A stretch of DNA of 64,000 bases, from positions 1,922,001 to 1,986,000 of the forward strand of contig WOAB01000501.1 of assembly GCA_027886185.1 (NCBI GenBank), read 5' to 3'. Origin of the DNA: Rheum nobile. Its lineage: Eukaryota > Streptophyta > Magnoliopsida > Caryophyllales > Polygonaceae. The position numbers were made by a program, and so were the translations under genes. The notes below the pieces were generated by a model, which saw nothing but the letters and a program-made list of their open reading frames with translations, ran no database searches and was not told the DNA's origin. Shown piece by piece: positions 31,601 to 43,196 of the stretch. Each line of letters opens with the position of its first letter. Position 1 is the stretch's first letter.

Positions 31601-34493
31601 GAAGTCAGACTTAGAATCTCTCATGCAAGAGCTTGAAAAGGCCAGAGGCTTTGAGTTGAAACTGTCACAGAGAGACGAAGCCTATCAACAGCTGAAGTTG
31701 ACGTCAGAATTTCTAAAGGAGGAGCTTGAAAGAGCCAAAGGATTCGAGGAGGATCTTGCTCAAAAGGAGGAATCTTTACAACAGATGAAGTCAGAATTAG
31801 AATCTGTCAGGCAAGAGCTTGAGAAGGCCAGAGGCTTTGAGGAGAAGCTGTCTCAGATAGATGAATCATATCAACAGCTGAAGGCGGAGTCGGAATTTCT
31901 CAGGCAGGAGCTTGAAAAGGCTAAGGGTTTTGAGGAGAATCTCGCTCAAAAGGAGGAATGCTTACAACAGGTGATGTCAGAGTCAGAAACTCTCAAGCAA
32001 GAGCTTGAAAAGGCTAAAGGGTTTGAAGAGAAGCTGTATCAGAAAGAGGAATCCTATCAACAGCTGAAGTTGCAGTCAGAATTTCTTGAGGAGGAGCTCG
32101 AAAAAGCCAAGGGTTTTGAGGAGAATCTTGCTCAAAAGGAGGAATGCTTACAACGGGCGATATTAGAGTTGGATTCTCTCAAGCAAGAGCTTGAAAAGGC
32201 CAAAGGGTTTGAGGAGAAACTGTCTCAACAAGAGGAATCCTATCAGCAGCTGAAGTTGAAGTCAGAAATTCTCGAGCAGGAACTCGAAAAAGCCAAGGGT
32301 TTTGAGGTAAATCTTGCTCAAAAGGAGGAATGCTTACAACAGATGATGTTAGAGTCAGATTCTCTTAAGCAGGAGCTTGAAAAGGACAAGGAGAAGCTGT
32401 CTCAACAAGAGGAATCCTATCAACAGCTGAAGTCTAAGTCAGAATTTCTCGAGCAGGAGCTTGAAAAGGCCAAGATTATTGAAAAGAATCTTGCTACTAA
32501 AGAGGAAGACTTGCAACAGATGAAATCAGAATTAGAATCCCTAAAACAAGAGCTTGAGCATGCCAAGAGTTTTGAGCAAAAACTGACTGAGAAAGAGGAA
32601 TCATATGAACAACTCAATGTAGAACTAGAAGCTCTGAGAATTGAAGAGTCATATGCTCGCTGCTTATTAGAAGAATGGAATCACAAAATTGAGGAGCTGG
32701 AGCTGCAGGTAGATGAATCCCACAAATCAGAGAGATCTGCTTCAGAGTCTCTTGAGTTGGTTATGAAACAGCTAGAAGGAAACAGCGGCTTACTTCATGA
32801 GGCAGAGTGTGAGATCAACTCTTTTAAGGAGAAGGTGTCATTGTTGGAGACATCTCTTGCAAGACAAAAACAGGATCTACAGGAATTTGAACAACATCTT
32901 CAAAATGAGCTTGAAGCAGCTTCTGGTGCAGCTAAACAAATTGAGTCCCTCGAGTCAGAGCTTGAAACCGTGAAGGAGGACGAGAAACTAGCTGCAGCCA
33001 GTATTCAAGAGCTCTTAGAAGAGAGGAACAAGCTCATAAGTGAGCTAGAGGTATTAAGAGAAGATGAAGAGAAGAGCAAGAAGGCCATGGAAACCCTAGC
33101 TTCGGCATTGCACGAGGTTTCTGCTGAGGCAAGAGAGGCCAAGGAGAAACTGCTATCAAGCCAAGCTGAGCATGAAGCCTTTGAGAACCAAATAGAGGAT
33201 CTGAAGCTGATTCTGAAAGCGACAAGCGAGAAGTACGAATCCCTACTCGATGATGCAAAATGTGAAATTGACCGTCTCACCAGCTCCATGGACCAATCCA
33301 GATTGCAGTTTGAAAGTCAAATAGAGGATATGAGGTCGTCGTTAATGGAAACAAACGAGAAGTACGAATCCCTTCACAATGATGCAAAGCGTGAGATCGA
33401 TCAGTTGACAGATACTAATAGATTGCTAAGCACAGATCATCAGAATGCCAAATCCGAGTGGGAGAGGAAAGAGGAGCAGCTCGTCAAGTGCCTGAAAACT
33501 GCAGAAGAGGAGAATCTAGCCTTGAAATCAGGCATTGAAAAGCATGAAATCGTGCTTGCAGATGCAAAGCGTGATATCGATCATCGCACGAGAGCGATCG
33601 AACAATCCAAATCCGAGTGGCAACAAAGAGAGCTTGAGCTGGTAAGCACTGTGAGGACATTCGAAGAAGAAAGGACGTCTAACAAAGCGACTGACGACAA
33701 GCACGGAACCATGCTCGATGACGCAAAAGACGAGATCAAGCACCTTTCGAACATGATCGAGAAATCCAAGATGGAGTACGAGAACTCCATAGGCGAGTGG
33801 GAGGAGAAGGAGCTTAAGCTGATGAACTCAGTGAAAAGATCAGAAGAAGAGAAGTCGTCAATGGAGAAGGAGATCATGAGGCTAGTTAATCTGCTCAGGG
33901 AAATGGAGGAAAAAGCTCGATTCGCGAAAGAGGAAGGTTCTCAGCTGCGAAACACCGTCAAGGAAGCCATAACAGAATCGACATTGCTAAGGGAAGCTCT
34001 CGAAGAAGCCAAAGCCGAGGAAACGATTCTGAAATCCAATCTGCAAGACAGAGAGAGCAAACTACTAACCCTAACCCTAGATTACGAGCAGCTTCAATCT
34101 TCAGCTGATGACGCCAGATCCAGGAAACAAAGCAACGGCTTGGTTTCCGATAGCGACAAGGATTTCGAGTTTTTCGAGGAGAATCTTGGAAAGGAAGCGA
34201 GTGTGGTGAAAGAGAAAGGAGGAAGCAGCGTTGGAGATTCGGAGTTCAAGATGTGGGAGAGCTGGAAGAGTGACGAAGGCGGCTTCTCCATGGAAAGAGA
34301 GCACGAGTCGTTCGATGATGATGACGTGGACTCGAAGGCGGAGAGCGTTGATCGATCGAACGGCCTGCAATCGGATAGCCATAGAATCTCGCCGTTGAGT
34401 TCGCTGCAACAGAAGAAGAAGAAGCCTCTGTACCGCAAGTTTGGGAATCTACTCAAGAAGGGTATTAGTAATGGTAATGGCAACGCAAAGTAG
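28658..34493 (+). CDS. WEB-family coiled-coil protein with expanded internal repeats (about 1677 aa)
   Basis: Exons 28658-28674, 29107-29308 and 29679-34493 join in phase. The N-terminus reads MSSKSK then SGLSDTPGKATPLTPRVAKF, followed by PSKSDADSPS and DRSPRTVTSKS, and KPSELHAQLTVALDDLSKANER. This matches the WEB-family group of Arabidopsis At5g16730/At3g02930, as does the C-terminal KKKKPLYRKFGNLLKKG. WEB proteins are long coiled coils; WEB1 and PMI2 act in chloroplast movement, but the role of this subgroup is little known. Almost the whole of exon 3 is predicted coiled coil. The Arabidopsis relatives are about 800-850 residues, so this one is about twice as long. The extra length comes from two repeat arrays (29952-30572 and 30807-32642). 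The frame is intact. A polyadenylation-like AATAAA lies at 34522. Confidence 0.88.
29404..29578. mobile_element. Possible Stowaway-like MITE in intron 2 of the WEB gene
   Basis: Begins CTCCATCCAATACTTGTCTT after TA and ends with GACAAGTGTAGTATGGACT, an imperfect inverted repeat. About 175 bp and AT-rich. The right TA duplication is not clean, so the call is tentative. Confidence 0.4.
29952..30572 (+). repeat. In-frame 35-residue repeat, six copies, in the WEB gene
   Basis: Each unit reads like FRKKEEEWQKALEEVRNEHA followed by NDIAALLSTTQELEV. Five units are 105 nt and one is 96 nt (three residues missing). Copies are nearly identical, so the duplication is recent. 35 residues equal five heptads, so the coiled-coil register is kept. 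Confidence 0.9.
30807..32642 (+). repeat. In-frame 31-residue repeat, about 20 copies, in the WEB gene
   Basis: Units of 93 nt start at 30807, 30900 and so on (checked again at 32295); the 18th unit is 84 nt. A typical unit has KGFEEKLSQKEESYQQLKS, then ESEFLKQELEKA. From the middle onward two types alternate (EENLAQKEECLQQ and EEKLSQQEESYQQ), so the younger amplification step was a 62-residue (186-nt) pair. 31 is not a multiple of seven, so the heptad register must slip or stutter in each unit. Confidence 0.92.
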
Positions 34494-34825
34494 AGGTTTG
34501 GTTCATCAGCTTGTTATGGAAAATAAACATTTTTTTTAAAATTGTATAGGAATCATTGGAAGGGCTTTAATTTGTTATATCAATTCAGGCCCTTTTCTTG
34601 TTTTATTTTTTTTGCATTCTTTATATCTTTAAATCTTTTGTAAGCAGCTCAAGTGTTGTGGATTGAGGGAAGAAACTGTAACAGGGGGAAGAGTAATTCA
34701 CCAGAAGCTGCATTTGTACTGCAAAAGGTTCAGTTTAATTCATGGAATTTGAGACCAAAAGTATAAATTAAATAGGCCCATATTTTTTAACGCATATCCG
34801 AAATTACCTTTCAGCACATAGGTTC
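34494..34825 (+). other. 3' UTR and downstream spacer of the WEB gene
   Basis: T-rich, with AATAAA at 34522-34527 as a candidate polyadenylation signal. The palindromes of element B begin soon after, near 34830. Confidence 0.5.
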
Positions 34826-34829
34826 GTCA

Positions 34830-34940
34830 TGTTACGTGAGGAGAGGCTCCACACGTAACGTGGCGAGAGGATCCCCACGTAATGTGGGAGAAGGCTCCCC
34901 ACGTTACGTGGGGACAGGCTCCACACGTTACGTGTAGAGC
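34830..34940. promoter_or_regulatory. Left palindrome cluster of element B
   Basis: Five copies of a CCACACGTAACGTGTGG-like palindrome, some degenerate (CCCCACGTTACGTGGGG), about 20-25 bp apart, interleaved with GAGAGGCTC words. They precede the 5' UTR and first intron of the PMD gene. Weaker copies (CCCACGTTACGCA, GAACGTTACGTAG) follow near 35020 and 35070. Confidence 0.8.
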
Positions 34941-35474
34941 CTCTCCGGTTTTAAAGGGCAAACTTTCTCCTTCTTCCTCCATTTACCTAAACCGCCGTTG
35001 CGCTCCCTCAAATTGCTTCCCACGTTACGCATCTAGGTAGTCTTCTCTTTACGAATCAACAAGATCCGAACGTTACGTAGATCCATATCTTTGAAAGGTT
35101 AGTAACATCCCATATCTTGTTAAAAAAAAATTGAAGTTTTTGTATGTTTATTCTAGATCCAAATTGTTTTAGTGTTTATGTTCTTGTATTTGTTGTTTTT
35201 GTGTAATTTTGAAGTAGTTTAGGGTATGAAATTGTAGAAATTTGTTAGATTTGTATGAAAGGGTGTTTAGGATTTATGTTGAATTTGTATGAATTGGTGT
35301 GAATTTTTTAGTTAGATTTGTATGAATTAGTGGTATTTTAGTTAGATTTGCATGAATTAGTGATACTTTAGTTAGATTTGTTAAATTAGTGTGATTTTTT
35401 ATAATTTTTTGGAAATTTTTGAGCAATACAATGTGGCCGGATTCTGCATAATTCGCCGGAGAAGAAGCCGAAGC

Positions 35475-35545
35475 CTGGCCACGTAACGTGTGGAGGCCTT
35501 CCACACATAACGTGTGGAGAATGACCACACGTAACGTGTGGTCTG
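35475..35545. repeat. Palindromes in the 5' UTR intron of the element B PMD gene
   Basis: GCCACGTAACGTGTGG, CCACACATAACGTGTGG and CCACACGTAACGTGTGG about 22 bp apart. They lie in the putative 5' UTR intron (about 35100-35887). Nearby (35230-35390) is a short degenerate repeat of TTAGATTTGTATGAATT. Confidence 0.75.
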
Positions 35546-35887
35546 TCAATTTCCAGACCTCCGGCGTCTTCTACGACGACTTTTTGACGACTACTCCGAT
35601 GACTTTCCGGTGAAATTTGCATATTCCGGCGTCATTACGTGTGGCGAGATTGTTTTTGTTCTTGCATTTGATGGTTAATTTTGAAGTAGTTATTTTGTAT
35701 GAAATTGTAGGAATTTGATAGATTTGTATGAAAGGGTGTTTAGGGTTTTTGTTGGATTTGTATGAAAATAGTCAAATGCAAGTGGTAGTTTTGTTGGATT
35801 TGTTTAAGAACTGTATCGGAATTGGATTATGTATTTTAGGTATACTCAGAATTGTATTTTTTGAGATAAAATGATTTATTGTTGTAG

Positions 35888-38406
35888 ATGGAGCCTGGTG
35901 AGAGAACAAGGCGTAGAACCAGACGAAACCTCGTCCGGGACGCTTCGTTTCAGACTGAGGAGGAGGTAACCCGTAGGGTTGCGGGCGGTACTCAGGATGC
36001 TGGAGGATACGGGCAGACGGACAATTTGGACCCCCCATGTGTTCCCGTTTGTGCCATCGTCATCGTTTCTTGTGGCGGGTGGCCCTACGGACTCTGACCC
36101 ACCGTACAACGTGAGCCCGCTCCATGGTTATTTTGATATGATCGATCAGAATAACTATTATGGCCCTCAATTTAGTCCGCCGCCCTAGCAGAGCCATTAC
36201 CGTCATGAGAGCCCGACGTCCTATCAGAGCCATTACCGTCATGAGAGCCCGGCGTCCCATCAGAGCCCTCACCTCCATCAGAGCCCTCACATCCATCATC
36301 ACAGCCCCGTATATTATCAAGGCGGCATAGATGATCAGATGGGGTATAACCCACGGGAGAGCTCGGCGCTCAACCCGAACGCACCTGGTCCTATGGTAAG
36401 TAGCCTTAATATATGAAAATATGAGTGTATGATAAAAATGTAATTACTTATCATTTGTTTAAAAAAATGCAAGACGAGGATAGTCAGGCTTGGGCTCCAA
36501 GAGGTCAACGTGATGATGCGGACGAGGAGCCACAAGAAGCCACCTCTTCGCAGGCAAGACCTCCCCGAACGAAGAAAAAGGGGAGATATGACCCTGAATT
36601 GCAGGTTAGAGTGTGACGAGGTTCAGAGATTCCCGAACTTCTGAAGGGTTTTGCCAATCACGTGGCGTACACCCTTTATCAGCGTATTGTAAGTTGCATG
36701 GAAAACCTTATTCTTGTAATTCCACATTTTAATATTAATATGTCCTATCAATTGCTTACACTGGTTTTAAAATGCAAATATTTATAGCCTGTGCCACCGT
36801 TGAGGTTTCAGCAACGAGGCAAACAGACACGCGCATGGCGTTTGCAGTTGCAAACGCCATGGGGTGATCTGGCATCTAGATTAGGCTTGTGTTATATTCC
36901 GGATATGATACATGAGCATGTGCACGAGACGCTGATTGGTGCGTTCGTTGAGCGCTGGCAACCTGAGACCAACTCCTTCCATATGCCATGGGGAGAGATG
37001 ACCATAACTCTCCATGACGTATTGTTGATCCTTGGGCTAAGCATCAACGGAAAAGACTTAGCACCTCCACGGGGTTGGCAAGAGCGGTTGACTGTGACTG
37101 ATTTGAAGAAGGCCATGGTGGCTGAGGCACATGGATTCTTTGAGTTGCCTGCTAAGGAGGTGACATCTGGTACCGTAACTGCTGATACGTTCAGGAAGCA
37201 TTGCAAAGAGTTGAATGACGAGAAGTGTGCGTCTGGGTACTTGTTGTACTTGTTGGGCTCTTGTCTCTTTCCGAACAAGTCCCAACACAAATTGCCACTC
37301 TACTATACGGGATTTGTGGACGATCACTCGTGCACCAAGGATTATGCATGGGGTGCTGGCGTTCTTGCCCACGTATACCGCAGCTTGGGCGAGTGCACTA
37401 GAAAAGATGTGAGATTGATGTCCACGTGCTACACTCTGATTCAGGTATTTTTTTAATTATAAAAACTATTATTTTTACCAAATTTTATTGTTGTAAATGT
37501 AATTATTCAATAACATGGATTGCTTACGAAAATTGCCTTTCAGGCGTGGATATACCAATATTTCCCCATGTTCAGACCTACAGAGAGTAGAGACTGGGAC
37601 TCTGATCATACGGTCCCCTACGCTCATAGATGGGACCTTTCAGTGAAACCCAACCCAATGCGAAACTACAGATTGGAGCTGGATATGATGAATGCGGACA
37701 TGGTAAGTGCATATATTTATGTTTAGGTTGATTGGATGTCGTTCGGTACGATTGATAGGTATGTTTAGGTTGACTTTGATTTGTAATTATTTTGCAACCA
37801 ATTATGTTTAGGTTGACTGGAAGCCGTACGGGACGATTGACTTTAGCGATGCGAGCTTTGCTCCATCGCGCTTCCGTGGAGTTATATCGTGTCTTTGGAT
37901 AACTGAGCCGTACATGTCAGACCGTGTGACGAGACAGTTTGCCCGTGTATAGCAGATTCCACGAGCGCCTATAGTGCCTACAAGGGCTTGGAGAGGAGCA
38001 AAGATCAGCAGCTACACGGTGGAGTACGACAGAGCTCGATTTGCTTGGGATGCGCAGAATGTACATTCCATGACCCTAGATGCGATGGGCCCTCCAATCC
38101 AGCAAGGCCATGACGACTGTAGCGCTGATTACATGGGTTGGTACCGCCCACGTACACATCCATTCGTCAACCCCCCTACCATTGAAGACGCGACACATGT
38201 ATGAAATTGACTAATTTGTAGGTTGTTTAATGTTCGGTTAACTCTATCTATATTTATTATACATATCAACATTTTTGTGTTGTGTGCAAGCCTTTGAAAA
38301 TTGCTACAATGATCTTGAGCCACATTGCAACCATGAATGTCCAGATATAATAGCGGCGCTACGCCGGTCATTGGAGCGAATGTATCCCTTCCTTCCTAAT
38401 TACTGA
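35888..38406 (+). pseudogene. Plant mobile domain (PMD) gene of element B, decayed
   Basis: Starts MEPGERTRRRTRRN at 35888 after a likely 5' UTR intron. Exons: about 35888-36395, about 36474-36682, 36788-37444, 37544-37702, 37812-38198 and about 38291-38406. The 36788 exon carries the PMD core (TPWGDLASRLGLCYIPDM, FVERWQPETNSFHMPWGEM, TITLHDVLLILGLSINGK). The 37812 exon (FAPSRFRGVISCL, DRVTRQFARV) matches the element A gene. An early frameshift near 36010 and three in-frame stops (36186 TAG, 36614 TGA, 37950 TAG) kill it. The N-terminal part has His/Ser-rich repeats (SHYRHESP, SPHLHQSP). Same strand and order relative to the transposase gene as in element A. Confidence 0.8.
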
Positions 38407-38739
38407 GGAAGCTGTGAAGACTATTTTATGGATTTCATTGAACTTTGGATTATGGCAACAATGAATGTTATGACTTCTATTCAATTGTTTGTTATGACTT
38501 GTTTGGATTATGGCAACAATGAATGTTATAACTTTGGATTAAGATGTCTTTATTTTGTATAGTGTATGAGACCGTATTTTAATTCACGTGAAGCTAACGA
38601 ACTAGATGACGTAATTATGCGTAAACCAGTTCCACACCTATCTGTATGATCTACTGAGGGATGAGGAAAACATGTGTATTTCACCAACAGCTCATAAATA
38701 CAACGAACATCAAATTCATTGCATCATAATTCATACATA
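38407..38739. other. Spacer between convergent PMD and transposase-OTU genes, element B
   Basis: AT-rich, with a local duplication of TTATGGCAACAATGAATGTTA (near 38451 and 38508). No fold-back like that of element A is seen here. Confidence 0.6.
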
Positions 38740-41700
38740 TCAGTCATTACATAAATCGATCGTTTCAACTTTCTTCTTTCCTCTTGGCTTCTTTGGGGCG
38801 GCTGCTTGGTACTCCATCAACCGATCATAGATTTGATCTACCAAATCACCCGCAGACGGGTCATGATTTCTCACCCACGGCCCGTAAAGATGCGGCAAGG
38901 GCAAGGTTTCGGCAAGGCCAAGGTTTCGGCAAGGCCAATCTACATCAAAGTCAATTCATCATACATATGTTTTAACATAAGATAGTTTCAACTTATTTGA
39001 TTGTATTAACGTACCGCAATGAAATGTTGCTCTTCCTCGACATGGCAAATGCATATCGTCTTCAACTTCTCGCCAATCGCTTGGTTTGGCTTTGCCCTCA
39101 TAGGCATATATGTCGTTCCCACACCAGCACCGACGGAGACGAACACACAGTTGAATACAGTTGCCACCAAACATCCCATATCCGGGAGGTCCAACCACGT
39201 CTCCCATGGGATAGGCCTGTTGGGCGAAAAAAAACCATACAAGCTTCGCCTCCATTTCCTCAAGTGTCATCGTAGACATCCAAATTGGCGCGAATAGCTC
39301 ATACTCTTGTTTCAACGTAGCGATCATGGTACGTCGAACATAAGCCCACTGCTCCTGCCTTAAACCCAGACCATGCACAATTGCTCTGTACCCGCAGTTT
39401 CCATTACCCACTATTTCCCACCATCCTCCCACGTGTGGTTTCATACACTTGGGAAACTGAGTAATATATCGCTTAGGATTCTTGATCAATGATGTGTGAC
39501 CCGAAGGCATAGTTGAAGCCTTCTTTGGTGGTCTTCCTTTTTGCTTCTTCGGAGGTGTTCCCTCCATCTGTTGGTCAGTGTACTCCGATGATGACGGTTG
39601 TCTTTTGGTGGGAATGTTTAGAGCTCCTTGAGGCCGACCCTTATGCCTAACTTTAGCTAGCTCTTACAGAGTAGTCCGCTCTGGATGTGCTATACTTGTT
39701 AGTGCAGAGACAACTCTTTATTGATCATGCACTGGCAATGTGGGGAAGACGCTTGCAGCAAATTCTTCAAGCAACGACCTATTCACTCTACGTTCTATGG
39801 CTTCTCCTTCTTCTTCTGTCCGCACTTCTGACAAGGTCAATTGCCTCCAGAACGGATGCAATGAGCTAGGTTCAATTGGTTCCTGGTTCATCACATTCCG
39901 TGCCATATCATGCACGCAAAGCAAGCCATCTCTGGCCCTTATCTGGCATCTGCATATAGTGTTCCACAATGGAGCTTCACCTTTCTTGTATTCCTCAATC
40001 AACCGAGCTAGTGCAATCACAGAGACCTTGTAGTGCAGCTTGCAGAAAAGATGTGCATTTGTTATCAGCGTAAATCTCTTTTCTATGCTCTCATTCAGTG
40101 CCCCCCTTATCTCACCAATGTGAGTGCGCAACCGTGCATCATATTGATCGAATACAGTGCAAAGGTTGCCATCATAGCTAGTGAAGAAGCTTTTAAGACT
40201 GGAATGAGCCCCTTCAACCCTGTATTACAATCAAGAATCCAAAATCAGTATGTTGCTGTAAAAGTCTAAGTTCAAATAACCAGTTAAATTTAAAAACATA
40301 ATGCACAAACCTATTAGTTGTGGTAGTTCCGAGAGTGAACAATGTATCTGTCCATACGGAGACGATTCTTTCCTTGTACGGGTCAAACCAGTTTTTTTGT
40401 ACGTACTGGAGACATTTTGGAGATTTCCTCCAATCATACTGAATCTTCTTCAGTGTTGCTTCATACCCTTCTATGGTCGTTTCCGTGAAGAGTTTCATGC
40501 AGTCGTTGGAAAACGTTGTGCCTCTAAACTTGTCCATGGCCTTCTTCGCGAAGTCTTCAATATTCTTCCTCACATGCCGCCTACATAGAAGGAATTTTGC
40601 TTCTGGAAACTGCTTCTCTAAGGCGTTCATCAACGCCTTCTCCCGATCAGTGACCAAACATGTGGGTGCTCGTTGCACCTTGACAAACATTTTTGACAGT
40701 TGTTCTATGGCCCACTTGTAACTCTCTTCATCCTCATGCTCCAGAAACGCCCCGGTAATATTGTAATTTTTCCAAACAGATGTGATGCCGACAATTTCAA
40801 GAAAGGGCAAATTGTAACTGCACACATAATGATATGTTATGGCATTCTAATGATCACATGAACAAGTGAAGAATATAATAGATATGTGTGTTACTAACCA
40901 ATTAGTTGCGTATGTAGAGTCCAACAACACAATGTACGGAAATACCTTCAGCAGCGACAACTGGTTCGGGCTTGCGAAGAAGATATCTGTTATCTTGTTG
41001 GTCTCCTTATTGAATCTATGCTCCACGAAGTATCCCTTCTCATTGCACTCATAGAAGAACTGTTGCACAATTGTTCTTCCTTCCATGCCCTTCTTTCGTA
41101 TCTCATGCATGATGTTGTACACTTGCTTCATCTTGGTCAAGTTTCCTGGGGACGACCTGATTGTAGTATGAATCGTTTGAGGCTTGCAATGATTGATTGT
41201 CATCACCCTAATAATCTCCTTCTCTTCAGCGTTTGGTCGCCCAGCTAATGCATGACCATACAAATTCTCTTTTATCACATGATTGTGAGTTCCATGTTGT
41301 ACACTGATCTTCCATGATCCCTTCGGCCCTTCTTTCAGCCTCAACATGAAGGGACACCCACACTTCTTCGACCTTGTGATGTCTCTCACTTGGTCAGCTT
41401 ATTTAGGCACGCTTTGTCCATGCATGTCGCACGGTAACCAAGTCCCCCCAAGGGTTGTATTCGTGGAAGGTTTATTCCTCCACTTTTTGATGCAGAATTT
41501 GTGACACATAGCAGTCTCCCGCGCCCACATAAATGCTTCTTCTCTAGACTCTCAGATTTGATCAATTGTGAAGAACTTTGAATAATCAGCAGAGACGAAA
41601 ACATCTTCTTCTGGTGGTACACTAAACTGAGGCTGTGTGTGTAGGGATGGAAAACAAAATTGTGGGGTAGCATGAGATAAAGATATTTCTGGAGGCGGAA

Positions 41701-42503
41701 CATTATAGTCAAACGATCCAAGTGAGAAGGATGGTATCTCATCTGGTGTTTTACACTCAGATGGTGTATTCCATTCCGGCAGAGGTTGATGAGGTGTTTC
41801 CCAAACAAAAAAATGTTTTTTATGGGGTGCTCCAGTCATCGAGGGAAATATTGTTTAACCCCTCGTACAAATAATAGTTCGCCTGCATACACATGGAATC
41901 ATCTCATCAAGTAGTGAACTAATTATCAACCGTGAAACCATAATTCTCTTTAAGAAAGCAGATTCTGCTAAATGGCACGGTTTGTGACAAACCGTGCACT
42001 AAACTGTGCCATTTTACAGAAGGGACATAAACAGCCAGATACTAGTTGTGTTTCACACGTTACGTGTGAAACAGCTCCATACGTAACGTGTGAAACATCA
42101 CCACACGTAACGTGTGAATCCTAAACCATCTGGCACATCTCCACACGTTACGTGTGGAGATGTTTCACACTTAACGTGTGGAACATCCCCACACATAACG
42201 TGTTAAATTGTTCTTCAATGTAACGAACATCTCCTTTTCTTACACATGTATCCCTCAAAATGTATTAGATTAAATGAGAATTGTCAAGTTCAAAACTTAC
42301 AAAATCTAGCATGTGAAACTTGCCCTAAACAACAAATATTATGTTTAGTTTTCTAAAACCTAAACAACTAAAGCTCAAAACTTTGAACATGTCCAAAACA
42401 AAAAATGGGAACTTTAACTTTAAATAACGGAAATTACCTCATTCAGATGTGGATCCTCTTCGACATTGTTGTTCCAATAATCATTGTTGTTCATGTTGTC
42501 CAT
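38740..42503 (-). pseudogene. FAR1-like / MULE transposase / SWIM / OTU gene of element B, decayed
   Basis: First exon 42503-42438 (MDNMNNNDYW), then an intron to 41882, exons 41882-about 40896, about 40818-40307, about 40219-39000 and a last exon ending TGA at 38742-38740. Key parts: SREEAFMWARETAM and SKKCGCPFMLRL with HGTHNH (FAR1-like), LLDSTYATN (first Asp), CLVTDREKALMNAL (second Asp), LCRRHVRKNI, a SWIM-like CRCQIRARDGLLCVHDM, basic linkers (KGRPQGA, KKQKGRPPKK) and the OTU Cys block VGNGNCGYRAIVHGLG with a later EEEQHF that may hold the catalytic His. In-frame stops at 41554, 41401, 39720 and 39666 and frameshifts near 41830 and 39240 make it inactive. It shares the fused architecture of the element A gene. 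Confidence 0.85.
42050..42215. repeat. Palindrome cluster in intron 1 of the element B transposase gene
   Basis: Six copies of CACACGTWACGTGTG-like palindromes at about 42055, 42078, 42100, 42141, 42164 and 42187, spaced 22-23 bp within two runs of three. Just upstream (41975-42010) is a second inverted repeat, AATGGCACGGTTTGTGACA facing AAACCGTGCACTAAACTGTG. Confidence 0.85.
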
Positions 42504-42659
42504 TTTTTTTACAAAAAATGAGAGTGTAAAACACAAATTTTTTATTGTTTGAAATGAAGTATTAAGCTCGAAATTGTGGTTAGCCGGTGAAGAAGAAGAA
42601 GAGGGGTCCATTAATTTAGTTAGGTGGGGACAAGACGAGTAATTCAATGCGATTTACAA

Positions 42660-42760
42660 CAGACGAAACCACACGTTACGTGTGGAATTCTTCCACACGT
42701 AACGTGTGGGCCTCTAATACACGTTACGTGTGGAATTCTTCCACACGTAACGTGTTGCTT
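42660..42760. promoter_or_regulatory. Palindrome cluster between the divergent transposase and GRF genes, element B
   Basis: Four CCACACGTWACGTGTGG copies as two pairs 22 bp apart, joined by GAATTCTT. The transposase gene starts leftward (ATG 42503) and the GRF gene rightward (ATG 43197), so the cluster could serve both. Confidence 0.8.
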
Positions 42761-42774
42761 CTTTCCCCCTTAAG

Positions 42775-42910
42775 GGTTTAGGTTTAGGGTTTAGGGTTTA
42801 GGGTCGGAGTTTACTATTTAGGGTTTTAGAATTTAGTATTTAGGATTTAGTATTTATTATTTAAGGTTTATGGTTTATGGTTAAGGTTTAGGGTTAGGGT
42901 TTAGTATAAA
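42775..42910 (+). repeat. Telomere-like TTTAGGG repeats upstream of the GRF gene
   Basis: Three to four perfect TTTAGGG units near 42778-42806, then degenerate TTAGGATTTAGTATTTA-like units to 42905. Plant promoters often contain short telo boxes (AAACCCTA); here the run is longer. A possible TATA box (TATAAAAG) is at 42905 and another (TATATAAG) near 43024. Confidence 0.75.
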
Positions 42911-43196
42911 AGACTCATGACTACAGCTGTATATAGCTATATACTACATTTGGTTATTAGCTGTCAATCAGATTTCTTCTTTTTTAGGCTGGTTATTAGC
43001 TGTCAAACACATTGCATTTTCACTATATAAGAAGCATTAAGGTTGTTTGTTCACTACAACAATTCCAACACAAGCGGCGCTTGAAGATACATTTTTGGGT
43101 AAGCATCTTCTTCCAATTTCTATCGATTTATTAACCCTAATTTTTTATATTAATGGATTCATGATATTTGTAGGAAACCAAACACTACAACAAATA

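Noticed and set aside
29939..34483. Ser-rich minus-strand open frames opposite the WEB gene.
   Set aside because: Reverse complements of the Glu/Lys/Leu-rich repeats; no promoter or splice logic, and repetitive only because the sense strand is.
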